64,000 nt of DNA from Eutreptiella sp. 'Long Island Sound 2002'. Lineage: Eukaryota > Euglenozoa > Euglenophyceae > Eutreptiales > Eutreptiaceae. This document shows, in pieces, positions 40,201 through 53,499 of the stretch (position 1 is its first letter; each line of letters begins with the position of its first letter). The position numbers and the translations under genes are program-made. Under the pieces are notes generated by a model. It was not told where the DNA came from. It saw only the letters and a program-made list of their open reading frames with translations, and ran no database searches. The stretch is taken from NCBI GenBank assembly GCA_964036045.1, contig OZ038380.1:166663872-166727871 (forward strand). Reading direction: 5' to 3'.

Positions 40201-41120
40201 TTTCCGAGAATTTTCCGAGAATTTTCTGCGAATTTTCTGAGAATTTTCTGAGAATTTTCAGAGAATTTTCCGAGAATTTTCCGAGAATTTTCCGAGAATT
40301 TTCAGAGAATTTTCCGAGAATCTTCTGAGAATTTTCTGAGAATTTTCCGAGAATTTTCCGAGAATTTTCCGAGAATTTTCCGAGAATCTTCCGAGAATTT
40401 TCAGAGAATTTTCTGAGAATTTTCCGAGAATTTTCTGAGAAGTTTCCGAGAATTTTCCGAGAATTTTCCGAGAATTTTCCGAGAATTTTCCGAGAATTTT
40501 CTGAGAATTTTCTGAGAATTTTCCGAGAATTTTCCGAGAATTTTCCGAGAATTTTCCGAGAATTTTCCGAGAATTTTCCGAGAATTTTCCGAGAATTTTC
40601 CGAGAATTTTCTGAGAATTTTCTGAGAATTTTCAGAGAATTTTCCGAGAATTTTCCGAGAATTTTCCGAGAATTTTCAGAGAATTTTCCGAGAATTTTCT
40701 GAGAATTTTCTGAGAATTTTCCGAGAATTTTCCGAGAATTTTCCGAGAATTTTCCCAGAATCTTCCGAGAATTTTCAGAGAATTTTCTGAGAATTTTCTG
40801 AGAATTTTCAGAGAATTTTCCGAGAATTTTCCGAGAATTTTCCGAGAATTTTCAGAGAATTTTCCGAGAATTTTCTGAGAATTTTCTGAGAATTTTCCGA
40901 GAATTTTCCGAGAATTTTCCGAGAATTTTCCCAGAATCTTCCGAGAATTTTCAGAGAATTTTCTGAGAATTTTCCGAGAATTTTCTGAGAAGTTTCCGAG
41001 AATTTTCCGAGAATTTTCCGAGAATTTTCCGAGAATTTTCCGAGAATTTTCTGAGAATTTTCTGAGAATTTTCCGAGAATTTTCCGAGAATTTTCCGAGA
41101 ATTTTCTGAGAATTTTCCGA
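37274..41120. repeat. 1,925-bp nested tandem pair
   Basis: H at 37274 and at 39199 are 1,925 bp apart (175 monomers), and 37453-38205 has the same variant order as 39378-40130. In copy 2 of the 13-kb unit the equivalent spacing is 1,914 bp (51406 to 53320), one monomer shorter. Each unit contains a D-I-J-D-D-E run and a TTTTCTGCGAA marker (near 38.3 and 40.2 kb). Confidence 0.8.
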
Positions 41121-42399
41121 GAATTTTCCGAGAATTTTCCGAGAATTTTCCGAGAATTTTCCGAGAATTTTCAGAGAATTTTCAGAGAATTTTCCGAGAA
41201 TTTTCCGAGAATTTTCCGAGAATTTTCCGAGAATTTTCCGAGAATTTTCCGAGAATTTTCCGAGAATTTTCAGAGAATTTTCTGAGAATTTTCCGAGAAT
41301 TTTCTGAGAATTTTCCGAGAATTTTCCGAGAATTTTCCGAGAATTTTCCGAGAATTTTCCGAGAATTTTCCGAGAATTTTCTGAGAATTTTCTGAGAATT
41401 TTCAGAGAATTTTCCGAGAATTTTCCGAGAATTTTCCGAGAATTTTCCGAGAATTTTCCGAGAATTTTCCGAGAATTTTCTGAGAATTTTCAGAGAATTT
41501 TCCGAGAATTTTCCGAGAATTTTCCGAGAATTTTCAGAGAATTTTCCGAGAATTTTCTGAGAATTTTCTGAGAATTTTCCGAGAATTTTCCGAGAATTTT
41601 CCGAGAATTTTCCCAGAATCTTCCGAGAATTTTCAGAGAATTTTCTGAGAATTTTCCGAGAATTTTCTGAGAAGTTTCCGAGAATTTTCCGAGAATTTTC
41701 CGAGAATTTTCCGAGAATTTTCCGAGAATTTTCTGAGAATTTTCTGAGAATTTTCCGAGAATTTTCCGAGAATTTTCCGAGAATTTTCTGAGAATTTTCC
41801 GAGAATTTTCCGAGAATTTTCCGAGAATTTTCCGAGAATTTTCCGAGAATTTTCAGAGAATTTTCAGAGAATTTTCCGAGAATTTTCCGAGAATTTTCCG
41901 AGAATTTTCCGAGAATTTTCCGAGAATTTTCCGAGAATTTTCCGAGAATTTTCAGAGAATTTTCTGAGAATTTTCCGAGAATTTTCTGAGAATTTTCCGA
42001 GAATTTTCCGAGAATTTTCCGAGAATTTTCCGAGAATTTTCCGAGAATTTTCAGAGAATTTTCTGAGAATTTTCCGAGAATTTTCCGAGAATTTTCCGTC
42101 AATTTTCCGAGAATTTTCCAAGAATTTTCCGAGAATTTTCCGAGAATTTTCCGAGAATTTTCCGAGAATTTTCTGGGAATTTTCCGAGAATTTTCCAAGA
42201 ATTTTCCGAGAATTTTCCGAGAATTTTCCGAGAATGTTCCGAGAATTTTCCGAGAATTTTCCGAGAATTTTCCGAGAATTTTCCGAGAATTTTCTGCGAA
42301 TTTTCTGAGAATTTTCTGAGAATTTTCAGAGAATTTTCCGAGAATTTTCCGAGAATTTTCCGAGAATTTTCAGAGAATTTTCCGAGAATCTTCTGAGAA

Positions 42400-45300
42400 T
42401 TTTCTGAGAATTTTCCGAGAATTTTCCGAGAATTTTCCGAGATTTTTCCGAGAATCTTCCGAGAATTTTCAGAGAATTTTCTGAGAATTTTCCGAGAATT
42501 TTCTGAGAAGTTTCCGAGAATTTTCCGAGAATTTTCCGAGAATTTTCCGAGAATTTTCCGAGAATTTTCTGAGAATTTTCTGAGAATTTTCCGAGAATTT
42601 TCCGAGAATTTTCCGAGAATTTTCCGAGAATTTTCAGAGAATTTTCTGAGAATTTTCCGAGAATTTTCTGAGAATTTTCTGAGAATTTTCCGAGAATTTT
42701 CCGAGAATTTTCCGAGAATTTTCCGAGAATTTTCCGTCAATTTTCCGAGAATTTTCCGAGAATTTTCCGAGAATTTTCCGAGATTTTCCCGAGAATTTTC
42801 CGAGAATTTTCCGAGAATTTTCCGAGAATTTTCCGAGAATTTTCCGAGAATTTTCCGAGAATTTTCCGAGAATTTTCCGAGAATTTTCCGTCAATTTTCC
42901 GAGAATTTTCCGAGAATTTTCCGAGAATTTTCCGTCAATTTTCCGAGAATTTTCCGAGAATTTTCCGAGAATTTTCCGAGAATTTTCCAAGAATTTTCCG
43001 AGAATTTTCCGAGAATTTTCCGAGAATGTTCCGAGAATTTTCCGAGAATTTTCCGAGAATTTTCCGAGAATTTTCCGAGAATTTTCCGAGAATTTTCTGA
43101 GAATTTTCTGAGAATTTTCAGAGATTTCCGAGAATTTTCCGAGAATTTTCCGAGAATTTTCAGAGAATTTTCCGAGAATTTTCTGAGAATTTTCTGAGAA
43201 TTTTCCGAGAATTTTCCGAGAATTTTCCGAGAATTTTCCGAGAATCTTCCGAGAATTTTCAGAGAATTTTCTGAGAATTTTCCGAGAATTTTCTGAGAAG
43301 TTTCCGAGAATTTTCCGAGAATTTTCCGAGAATTTTCCGAGAATTTTCCGAGAATTTTCTGAGAATTTTCTGAGAATTTTCCGAGAATTTTCCGAGAATT
43401 TTCCGAGAATTTTCTGAGAATTTTCCGAGAATTTTCCGAGAATTTTCCGAGAATTTTCCGAGAATTTTCAGAGAATTTTCAGAGAATTTTCCGAGAATTT
43501 TCCGAGAATTTTCCGAGAATTTTCCGAGAATTTTCCGAGAATTTTCCGAGAATTTTCCGAGAATTTTCAGAGAATTTTCTGAGAATTTTCCGAGAATTTT
43601 CTGAGAATTTTCCGAGAATTTTCCGAGAATTTTCCGAGAATTTTCCGAGAATTTTCCGAGAATTTTCTGAGAATTTTCTGAGAATTTTCCGAGAATTTTC
43701 CCAGAATTTTCCGTCAATTTTCCGAGAATTTTCCAAGAATTTTCCGAGAATTTTCCGAGAATTTTCCGAGAATTTTCCGAGAATTTTCCGAGAATTTTCC
43801 GAGAATTTTCAGAGAATTTTCCGAGAATCTTCTGAGAATTTTCTGAGAATTTTCCGAGAATTTTCCGAGAATTTTCCGAGATTTTTCCGAGAATCTTCCG
43901 AGAATTTTCAGAGAATTTTCTGAGAATTTTCCGAGAATTTTCTGAGAAGTTTCCGAGAATTTTCCGAGAATTTTCCGAGAATTTTCCGAGAATTTTCCGA
44001 GAATTTTCTGAGAATTTTCTGAGAATTTTCCGAGAATTTTCCGAGAATTTTCCCAGAATTTTCCGAGAATTTTCAGAGAATTTTCTGAGAATTTTCCGAG
44101 AATTTTCTGAGAATTTTCTGAGAATTTTCCGAGAATTTTCCGAGAATTTTCCGAGAATTTTCCGAGAATTTTCCGTCAATTTTCCGAGAATTTTCCGAGA
44201 ATTTTCCGAGAATTTTCCGAGATTTTCCGGAGAATTTTCCGAGAATTTTCCGAGAATTTTCCGAGAATTTTCCGAGAATTTTCCGAGAATTTTCAGAGAA
44301 TTTTCCGAGAATTTTCCGAGAATTTTCCGAGAATTTTCAGAGAATTTTCCGAGAATCTTCTGAGAATTTTCTGAGAATTTTCCGAGAATTTTCCGGGAAT
44401 TTTCCGAGATTTTTCCGAGAATCTTCCGAGAATTTTCAGAGAATTTTCTGAGAATTTTCCGAGAATTTTCTGAGAAGTTTCCGAGAATTTTCCGAGAATT
44501 TTCCGAGAATTTTCCGAGAATTTTCCGAGAATTTTCTGAGAATTTTCTGAGAATTTTCCGAGAATTTTCCGAGAATTTTCCGAGAATTTTCCGAGAATTT
44601 TCAGAGAATTTTCTGAGAATTTTCCGAGAATTTTCTGAGAATTTTCTGAGAATTTTCCGAGAATTTTCCGAGAATTTTCCGAGAATTTTCCGAGAATTTT
44701 CCGTCAATTTTCCGAGAATTTTCCGAGAATTTTCCGAGAATTTTCCGAGATTTTCCCGAGAATTTTCCGAGAATTTTCCGAGAATTTTCCGAGAATTTTC
44801 CGAGAATTTTCCGAGAATTTTCCGAGAATTTTCCGAGAATTTTCCGAGAATTTTCCGTCAATTTTCCGAGAATTTTCCGAGAATTTTCCGAGAATTTTCC
44901 GTCAATTTTCCGAGAATTTTCCGAGAATTTTCCGAGAATTTTCCGAGAATTTTCCAAGAATTTTCCGAGAATTTTCCGAGAATTTTCCGAGAATGTTCCG
45001 AGAATTTTCCGAGAATTTTCCGAGAATTTTCCGAGAATTTTCCGAGAATTTTCCGAGAATTTTCTGAGAATTTTCTGAGAATTTTCAGAGATTTCCGAGA
45101 ATTTTCCGAGAATTTTCCGAGAATTTTCAGAGAATTTTCCGAGAATTTTCTGAGAATTTTCTGAGAATTTTCCGAGAATTTTCCGAGAATTTTCCGAGAA
45201 TTTTCCGAGAATCTTCCGAGAATTTTCAGAGAATTTTCTGAGAATTTTCCGAGAATTTTCTGAGAAGTTTCCGAGAATTTTCCGAGAATTTTCCGAGAAT

Positions 45301-48300
45301 TTTCCGAGAATTTTCCGAGAATTTTCTGAGAATTTTCTGAGAATTTTCCGAGAATTTTCCGAGAATTTTCCGAGAATTTTCTGAGAATTTTCCGAGAATT
45401 TTCCGAGAATTTTCCGAGAATTTTCCGAGAATTTTCCGAGAATTTTCAGAGAATTTTCAGAGAATTTTCCGAGAATTTTCCGAGAATTTTCCGAGAATTT
45501 TCCGAGAATTTTCCGAGAATTTTCCGAGAATTTTCCGAGAATTTTCAGAGAATTTTCTGAGAATTTTCCGAGAATTTTCTGAGAATTTTCCGAGAATTTT
45601 CCGAGAATTTTCCGAGAATTTTCCGAGAATTTTCCGAGAATTTTCTGAGAATTTTCTGAGAATTTTCCGAGAATTTTCCCAGAATTTTCCGTCAATTTTC
45701 CGAGAATTTTCCAAGAATTTTCCGAGAATTTTCCGAGAATTTTCCGAGAATTTTCCGAGAATTTTCTGGGAATTTTCCGAGAATTTTCCGAGAATTTTCC
45801 GAGATTTTCCCGAGAATTTTCCGAGAATTTTCCGAGAATTTTCCGAGAATTTTCCGAGAATTTTCCGAGAATTTTCCGAGAATTTTCCGAGAATTTTCCG
45901 AGAATTTTCCGTCAATTTTCCGAGAATTTTCCGAGAATTTTCCGAGAATTTTCCGTCAATTTTCCGAGAATTTTCCAAGAATTTTCCGAGAATTTTCCGA
46001 GAATTTTCCGAGAATGTTCCGAGAATTTTCCGAGAATTTTCCGAGAATTTTCCGAGAATTTTCCGAGAATTTTCTGCGTATTTTCTGAGAAATTTCTGAG
46101 AATTTTCAGAGAATTTTCCGAGAATTTTCCGAGAATTTTCCGAGAATTTTCAGAGAATTTTCCGAGAATCTTCTGAGAATTTTCTGAGAATTTTCCGAGA
46201 ATTTTCCGAGAATTTTCCGAGAATTTTCCGAGAATCTTCCGAGAATTTTCAGAGAATTTTCTGAGAATTTTCCGAGAATTTTCTGAGAAGTTTCCGAGAA
46301 TTTTCCGAGAATTTTCCGAGAATTTTCCGAGAATTTTCCGAGAATTTTCTGAGAATTTTCTGAGAATTTTCCGAGAATTTTCCGAGAATTTTCCGAGAAT
46401 TTTCTGAGAATTTTCCGAGAATTTTCCGAGAATTTTCCGAGAATTTTCCGAGAATTTTCCGAGAATTTTCAGAGAATTTTCTGAGAATTTTCCGAGAATT
46501 TTCTGAGAATTTTCTGAGAATTTTCTGAGAATTTTCCGAGAATTTTCCGAGAATTTTCCGAGAATTTTCCGAGAATTTTCAGAGAATTTTCAGAGAATTT
46601 TCCGAGAATTTTCCGAGAATTTTCCGAGAATTTTCCGAGAATTTTCCGAGAATTTTCCGAGAATTTTCCGAGAATTTTCAGAGAATTTTCTGAGAATTTT
46701 CCGAGAATTTTCTGAGAATTTTCCGAGAATTTTCCGAGAATTTTCCGAGAATTTTCCGTCAATTTTCCGAGAATTTTCCGAGAATTTTCCGAGAATTTTC
46801 CGTCAATTTTCCGAGAATTTTCCGAGAATTTTCCGAGAATTTTCCGAGAATTTTCCAAGAATTTTCCGAGAATTTTCCGAGAATTTTCCGAGAATGTTCC
46901 GAGAATTTTCCGAGAATTTTCCGAGAATTTTCCGAGAATTTTCCGAGAATTTTCCGAGAATTTTCTGAGAATTTTCTGAGAATTTTCAGAGAATTTTCCG
47001 AGAATTTTCCGAGAATTTTCCGAGAATTTTCAGAGAATTTTCCGAGAATCTTCTGAGAATTTTCTGAGAATTTTCCGAGAATTTTCCGAGAATTTTCCGA
47101 GAATTTTCCGAGAATCTTCCGAGAATTTTCAGAGAATTTTCTGAGAATTTTCCGAGAATTTTCTGAGAAGTTTCCGAGAATTTTCCGAGAATTTTCCGAG
47201 AATTTTCCGAGAATTTTCCGAGAATTTTCTGAGAATTTTCTGAGAATTTTCCGAGAATTTTCCGAGAATTTTCCGAGAATTTTCTGAGAATTTTCCGAGA
47301 ATTTTCCGAGAATTTTCCGAGAATTTTCCGAGAATTTTCCGAGAATTTTCAGAGAATTTTCTGACAATTTTCCGAGAATTTTCTGAGAATTTTCCGAGAA
47401 TTTTCCGAGAATTTTCCGAGAATTTTCCGAGAATTTTCCGAGAATTTTCAGAGAATTTTCTGAGAATTTTCCGAGAATTTTCCGAGAATTTTCTGAGAAT
47501 TTTCCGAGAATTTTCCGAGAATTTTCCGAGAATTTTCCGAGAATTTTCCGAGAATTTTCAGAGAATTTTCTGAGAATTTTCCGAGAATTTTCTGAGAATT
47601 TTCTGAGAATTTTCTGAGAATTTTCCGAGAATTTTCCGAGAATTTTCCGAGAATTTTCCGAGAATTTTCAGAGAATTTTCAGAGAATTTTCCGAGAATTT
47701 TCCGAGAATTTTCCGAGAATTTTCCGAGAATTTTCCGAGAATTTTCCGAGAATTTTCCGAGAATTTTCAGAGAATTTTCTGAGAATTTTCCGAGAATTTT
47801 CTGAGAATTTTCCGAGAATTTTCCGAGAATTTTCCGAGAATTTTCCGAGAATTTTCCGAGAATTTTCTGAGAATTTTCTGAGAATTTTCCGAGAATTTTC
47901 CGAGAATTTTCCGTCAATTTTCCGAGAATTTTCCAAGAATTTTCCGAGAATTTTCCGAGAATTTTCCGAGAATTTTCCGAGAATTTTCTGGGAATTTTCC
48001 GAGAATTTTCCGAGAATTTTCCGAGATTTTCCCGAGAATTTTCCGAGAATTTTCCGAGAATTTTCCGAGAATTTTCCGAGAATTTTCCGAGAATTTTCCG
48101 AGAATTTTCCGAGAATTTTCCGAGAATTTTCCGTCAATTTTCCGAGAATTTTCCGAGAATTTTCCGAGAATTTTCCGTCAATTTTCCGAGAATTTTCCGA
48201 GAATTTTCCGAGAATTTTCCGAGAATTTTCCAAGAATTTTCCGAGAATTTTCCGAGAATTTTGCGAGAATGTTCCGGGATTTTCCGAGAATTTTCCGAGA

Positions 48301-51300
48301 ATTTTCCGAGAATTTTCCGAGAATTTTCTGAGAATTTTCTGAGAATTTTCAGAGAATTTTCCGAGAATTTTCCGAGAATTTTCCGAGAATTTTCAGAGAA
48401 TTTTCCGAGAATCTTCTGAGAATTTTCTGAGAATTTTCCGAGAATTTTCCGAGAATTTTCCGAGAATTTTCCGAGAATCTTCCGAGAATTTTCAGAGAAT
48501 TTTCTGAGAATTTTCAGAGAATTTTCCGAGAATTTTCCGAGAATTTTCCGAGAATTTTCAGAGAATTTTCCGAGAATTTTCTGAGAATTTTCTGAGAATT
48601 TTCCGAGAATTTTCCGAGAATTTTCCGAGAATTTTCCCAGAATCTTCCGAGAATTTTCAGAGAATTTTCTGAGAATTTTCCGAGAATTTTCTGAGAAGTT
48701 TCCGAGAATTTTCCGAGAATTTTCCGAGAATTTTCCGAGAATTTTCCGAGAATTTTCTGAGAATTTTCTGAGAATTTTCCGAGAATTTTCCGAGAATTTT
48801 CCAAGAATTCCCTGAGAATTTTCCGAGAATTTTCCGAGAATTTTCCGAGAATTTTCCGAGAATTTTCCGAGAATTTTCAGAGAATTTTCCGAGAATTTTC
48901 CGAGAATTTTCCGAGAATTTTCCGAGAATTTTCCGAGAATTTTCCGAGAATTTTCCGAGAATTTTCCGAGAATTTTCCGAGAATTTTCCGAGAATTTTCA
49001 GAGAATTTTCAGAGAATTTTCCGAGAATTTTCCGAGAATTTTCCGAGAATTTTCCGAGAATTTTCCGAGAATTTTCCGAGAATTTTCCGAGAATTTTCAG
49101 AGAATTTTCTGAGAATTTTCCGAGAATTTTCTGAGAATTTTCCGAGAATTTTCCGAGAATTTTCCGAGAATTTTCCGAGAATTTTCCGAGAATTTTCTGA
49201 GAATTTTCTGAGAATTTTCCGAGAATTTTCCGAGAATTTTCAGAGAATTTTCCGAGAATTTTCCGAGAATTTTCCGAGAATTTTCCGAGAATTTTCCGAG
49301 AATTTTCCGAGAATTTTCCGAGAATTTTCAGAGAATTTTCTGAGAATTTTCCGAGAATTTTCTGAGAATTTTCTGAGAATTTTCTGAGAATTTTCCGAGA
49401 ATTTTCCGAGAATTTTCCGAGAATTTTCCGAGAATTTTCAGAGAATTTTCAGAGAATTTTCCGAGAATTTTCCGAGAATTTTCCGAGAATTTTCCGAGAA
49501 TTTTCCGAGAATTTTCCGAGAATTTTCCGAGAATTTTCAGAGAATTTTCTGAGAATTTTCCGAGAATTTTCTGAGAATTTTCCGAGAATTTTCCGAGAAT
49601 TTTCCGAGAATTTTCCGAGAATTTTCCGAGAATTTTCTGAGAATTTTCTGAGAATTTTCCGAGAATTTTCCGAGAATTTTCCGTCAATTTTCCGAGAATT
49701 TTCCAAGAATTTTCCGAGAATTTTCCGAGAATTTTCCGAGAATTTTCCGAGAATTTTCTGGGAATTTTCCGAGAATTTTCCGAGAATTTTCCGAGATTTT
49801 CCCGAGAATTTTCCGAGAATTTTCCGAGAATTTTCCGAGAATTTTCCGAGAATTTTCCGAGAATTTTCCGAGAATTTTCCGAGAATTTTCCGAGAATTTT
49901 CCGTCAATTTTCCGAGAATTTTCCGAGAATTTTCCGAGAATTTTCCGTCAATTTTCCGAGAATTTTCCGAGAATTTTCCGAGAATTTTCCGAGAATTTTC
50001 CAAGAATTTTCCGAGAATTTTCCGAGAATTTTGCGAGAATGTTCCGGGATTTTCCGAGAATTTTCCGAGAATTTTCCGAGAATTTTCCGAGAATTTTCTG
50101 AGAATTTTCTGAGAATTTTCAGAGAATTTTCCGAGAATTTTCCGAGAATTTTCCGAGAATTTTCAGAGAATTTTCCGAGAATCTTCTGAGAATTTTCTGA
50201 GAATTTTCCGAGAATTTTCCGAGAATTTTCCGAGAATTTTCCGAGAATCTTCCGAGAATTTTCAGAGAATTTTCTGAGAATTTTCAGAGAATTTTCCGAG
50301 AATTTTCCGAGAATTTTCCGAGAATTTTCAGAGAATTTTCCGAGAATTTTCTGAGAATTTTCTGAGAATTTTCCGAGAATTTTCCGAGAATTTTCCGAGA
50401 ATTTTCCCAGAATCTTCCGAGAATTTTCAGAGAATTTTCTGAGAATTTTCCGAGAATTTTCTGAGAAGTTTCCGAGAATTTTCCGAGAATTTTCCGAGAA
50501 TTTTCCGAGAATTTTCCGAGAATTTTCTGAGAATTTTCTGAGAATTTTCCGAGAATTTTCCGAGAATTTTCCGAGAATTTTCTGAGAATTTTCCGAGAAT
50601 TTTCCGAGAATTTTCAGAGAATTTTCCGAGAATTTTCCGAGAATTTTCCGAGAATTTTCCGAGAATTTTCCGAGAATTTTCCGAGAATTTTCCGAGAATT
50701 TTCAGAGAATTTTCTGAGAATTTTCCGAGAATTTTCTGAGAATTTTCCGAGAATTTTCCGAGAATTTTCCGAGAATTTTCCGAGAATTTTCCGAGAATTT
50801 TCTGAGAATTTTCTGAGAATTTTCCGAGAATTTTCCGAGAATTTTCCGTCAATTTTCCGAGAATTTTCCAAGAATTTTCCGAGAATTTTCCGAGAATTTT
50901 CCGAGAATTTTCCGAGAATTTTCTGGGAATTTTCCGAGAATTTTCCGAGATTTTCCCGAGAATTTTCCGAGAATTTTCCGAGAATTTTCCGAGAATTTTC
51001 CGAGAATTTTCCGAGAATTTTCCGAGAATTTTCCGAGAATTTTCCGAGAATTTTCCGAGAATTTTCCGTCAATTTTCCGAGAATTTTCCGAGAATTTTCC
51101 GAGAATTTTCCGTCAATTTTCCGAGAATTTTCCAAGAATTTTCCGAGAATTTTCCGAGAATTTTCCGAGAATGTTCCGAGAATTTTCCGAGAATTTTCCG
51201 AGAATTTTCCGAGAATTTTCCGAGAATTTTCTGCGAATTTTCTGAGAATTTTCTGAGAATTTTCAGAGAATTTTCCGAGAATTTTCCGAGAATTTTCCGA

Positions 51301-53470
51301 GAATTTTCAGAGAATTTTCCGAGAATCTTCTGAGAATTTTCTGAGAATTTTCCGAGAATTTTCCGAGAATTTTCCGAGAATTTTCCGAGAATCTTCCGAG
51401 AATTTTCAGAGAATTTTCTGAGAATTTTCCGAGAATTTTCTGAGAAGTTTCCGAGAATTTTCCGAGAATTTTCCGAGAATTTTCCGAGAATTTTCCGAGA
51501 ATTTTCTGAGAATTTTCTGAGAATTTTCCGAGAATTTTCCGAGAATTTTCCGAGAATTTTCTGAGAATTTTCCGAGAATTTTCCGAGAATTTTCCGAGAA
51601 TTTTCCGAGAATTTTCCGAGAATTTTCAGAGAATTTTCTGAGAATTTTCCGAGAATTTTCTGAGAATTTTCTGAGAATTTTCCGAGAATTTTCCGAGAAT
51701 TTTCCGAGAATTTTCCGAGAATTTTCCGTCAATTTTCCGAGAATTTTCCGAGAATTTTCCGAGAATTTTCCGAGATTTTCCCGAGAATTTTCCGAGAATT
51801 TTCCGAGAATTTTCCGAGAATTTTCCGAGAATTTTCTGAGAATTTTCCGAGAATTTTCAGAGAATTTTCCGAGAATCTTCTGAGAATTTTCTGAGAATTT
51901 TCCGAGAATTTTCCGTCAATTTTCCGAGAATTTTCCGAGAATTTTCCGAGAATTTTCCGAGATTTTCCCGAGAATTTTCTGAGAATTTTCTGAGAATTTT
52001 CAGAGAATTTTCCGAGAATTTTCCGAGAATTTTCCGAGAATTTTCAGAGAATTTTCCGAGAATCTTCTGAGAATTTTCTGAGAATTTTCCGAGAATTTTC
52101 CGAGAATTTTCCGAGAATTTTCCGAGAATCTTCCGAGAATTTTCAGAGAATTTTCTGAGAATTTTCAGAGAATTTTCCGAGAATTTTCCGAGAATTTTCC
52201 GAGAATTTTCAGAGAATTTTCCGAGAATTTTCTGAGAATTTTCTGAGAATTTTCCGAGAATTTTCCGAGAATTTTCCGAGAATTTTCCCAGAATCTTCCG
52301 AGAATTTTCAGAGAATTTTCTGAGAATTTTCCGAGAATTTTCTGAGAAGTTTCCGAGAATTTTCCGAGAATTTTCCGAGAATTTTCCGAGAATTTTCCGA
52401 GAATTTTCTGAGAATTTTCTGAGAATTTTCCGAGAATTTTCCGAGAATTTTCCGAGAATTTTCTGAGAATTTTCCGAGAATTTTCCGAGAATTTTCCGAG
52501 AATTTTCCGAGAATTTTCCGAGAATTTTCAGAGAATTTTCCGAGAATTTTCCGAGAATTTTCCGAGAATTTTCCGAGAATTTTCCGAGAATTTTCCGAGA
52601 ATTTTCCGAGAATTTTCAGAGAATTTTCTGAGAATTTTCCGAGAATTTTCTGAGAATTTTCCGAGAATTTTCCGAGAATTTTCCGAGAATTTTCCGAGAA
52701 TTTTCCGAGAATTTTCTGAGAATTTTCTGAGAATTTTCCGAGAATTTTCCGAGAATTTTCCGTCAATTTTCCGAGAATTTTCCAAGAATTTTCCGAGAAT
52801 TTTCCGAGAATTTTCCGAGAATTTTCCGAGAATTTTCTGGGAATTTTCCGAGAATTTTCCGAGAATTTTCCGAGATTTTCCCGAGAATTTTCCGAGAATT
52901 TTCCGAGAATTTTCCGAGAATTTTCCGAGAATTTTCCGAGAATTTTCCGAGAATTTTCCGAGAATTTTCCGAGAATTTTCCGTCAATTTTCCGAGAATTT
53001 TCCGAGAATTTTCCGAGAATTTTCCGTCAATTTTCCGAGAATTTTCCAAGAATTTTCCGAGAATTTTCCGAGAATTTTCCGAGAATGTTCCGAGAATTTT
53101 CCGAGAATTTTCCGAGAATTTTCCGAGAATTTTCCGAGAATTTTCTGCGAATTTTCTGAGAATTTTCTGAGAATTTTCAGAGAATTTTCCGAGAATTTTC
53201 CGAGAATTTTCCGAGAATTTTCAGAGAATTTTCCGAGAATCTTCTGAGAATTTTCTGAGAATTTTCCGAGAATTTTCCGAGAATTTTCCGAGAATTTTCC
53301 GAGAATCTTCCGAGAATTTTCAGAGAATTTTCTGAGAATTTTCCGAGAATTTTCTGAGAAGTTTCCGAGAATTTTCCGAGAATTTTCCGAGAATTTTCCG
53401 AGAATTTTCCGAGAATTTTCTGAGAATTTTCTGAGAATTTTCCGAGAATTTTCCGAGAATTTTCCGAGAA
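42400..53470. repeat. 13-kb segmental tandem duplication, copy 2
   Basis: This is the counterpart of 29415 to about 40550. Matching markers include the -2 sites at 43115 and 45082 (30130 and 32108 in copy 1) and the -1 sites at 48270 and 50040 (35296 and 37066). Differences are mainly whole-monomer losses (1, then 4, then 1) and a few substitutions, such as TTTTCCGGAGAA near 44225 where copy 1 has TTTTCCCGAGAA near 31251. At 53471 the order stops following copy 1 and switches to that of 44.5 kb. Confidence 0.88.
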
Positions 53471-53499
53471 TTTTCTGAGAATTTTCCGAGAATTTTCCG

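Larger units (their letters stand above)
29415..42399. repeat. 13-kb segmental tandem duplication, copy 1
   Basis: From a B monomer at 29415 the variant order is reproduced 12,985 bp downstream, starting at 42400. The offset drops to 12,974 bp after an A-run of six becomes five (near 30.43-30.50 kb against 43.41-43.46 kb), and to 12,930 then 12,919 bp by further loss of whole monomers. Internally this copy holds nested tandem pairs of 1,978 bp (29.4-33.4 kb), 1,770 bp (centred on 35296 and 37066) and 1,925 bp (37274 and 39199). The two 13-kb copies abut, as unequal exchange would produce. Confidence 0.88.
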
